A stretch of DNA of 64,000 bases from Micromonospora inyonensis (GTDB lineage Bacteria; Actinomycetota; Actinomycetes; Mycobacteriales; Micromonosporaceae), in the NCBI RefSeq assembly GCF_900091415.1, contig NZ_FMHU01000001.1:682001-746000 (forward strand), written 5' to 3'. Positions 63,905 to 64,000 of the stretch are shown here, piece by piece. Each line of letters opens with the position of its first letter. Position 1 is the stretch's first letter. The notes beneath the pieces were generated by a model. The model saw only the letters and a program-made list of their open reading frames with translations, ran no database searches and had not been told where the DNA came from. Position numbers and translations under genes: made by a program.

Positions 63905-64000
63905 TCAGTACATGGAGAGATGAACGTGGTTCGTGTGGTCGGCGGCCGGGCTGCCGCTGCCGCCGTACGCCCGCCAGCCGGTGCCCGGGTGCCAGATCTG
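63905..64000 (-). CDS. C-terminus of a secreted M15-like/ARB_07466-type cell-wall enzyme, partial
   Basis: The last 31 codons are visible, ending HTNHVHLSMY before TGA 63905-63907. The segment HPGTGWRAYGGSG and the H-V-H-L-S end are what I recall from the C-terminal domain of actinobacterial peptidoglycan hydrolase/VldE-type proteins (N-H-x-x-H-V-H-x-S). The rest of the gene lies beyond position 64000. Confidence 0.5.
   Translation of the reverse strand, partial: QIWHPGTGWRAYGGSGSPAADHTNHVHLSMY

Overview
The window is high-GC actinobacterial chromosome. GTG/TTG starts, 4-bp start/stop overlaps, second-copy complex I genes, MoeZ, DUF3107, DUF3152 and an SLP1/pSAM2-type integrative element together point to Micromonospora or a close Micromonosporaceae relative. 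This is inferred from gene content; there is no rRNA in the window. The only RNA gene seen is a tRNA-Tyr(GTA).

Layout. (1) 1-~5,880: right end of an actinomycete integrative and conjugative element (AICE). It carries the tail of a probable transfer gene, a small membrane protein, primase-polymerase, a DUF3631 ATPase, an iteron-rich probable origin, xis, an integrase with a +1 frameshift, and an AT-richer cargo gene. It abuts the 3' end of tRNA-Tyr; the left end lies outside the window. (2) 6,058-9,630: yajQ, a GNAT gene, an MFS exporter, htpX. (3) 9,774-24,301: a partial second complex I set. nuoI-J-K-L-M-N form one tight minus-strand operon, nuoC-H a second unit and nuoB stands alone; other genes are interspersed (Uma2 nuclease, glutathionyl-hydroquinone reductase-like, glucose dehydrogenase-like, DUF2252). 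No nuoA, D, E, F or G is present. (4) 24,410-30,252: a PLP decarboxylase plus GPH-type transporter pair, an alkyltransferase-like DNA repair protein, and proB-proA. A 48-bp palindromic repeat flanks proB at both ends. (5) 30,507-42,226: a block resembling the M. tuberculosis Rv3203-Rv3211 neighbourhood: toroid protein, moeZ, two DUF3152 paralogues, alpha/beta hydrolase, a 919-residue disordered protein, TetR, DUF3107, ferritin-like protein, DEAD-box helicase. (6) 42,398-52,164: methyltransferase, XRE regulator, secreted His-rich protein, a RecQ helicase fused to a phosphoribosyltransferase, and a complete five-gene Liv-type ABC importer. (7) 52,366-56,797: DivIVA-like and GntR genes around a perfect operator palindrome, then a gene graveyard in which one acetyltransferase-like gene is split by about 2.1 kb of decayed foreign genes. 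(8) 57,114-64,000: secreted phosphodiesterase, trkH-trkA potassium uptake, a receptor kinase with a CBM2-like outer domain, a fused MFS/spermidine-synthase-like protein, and the end of a cell-wall-type enzyme.

How the genes work together. The AICE genes form a coherent excision/replication/transfer module that is probably locked in place by the integrase frameshift. The Nuo subunits present would make the membrane arm and part of the connecting arm, so they need D (and A) from elsewhere, or a non-NADH electron input. ProB and ProA are consecutive steps of proline synthesis, TrkH and TrkA are channel and gating subunit, and the Liv genes form one transporter. All gene functions here come from reading translated sequence and recalled family features; no database search was run.
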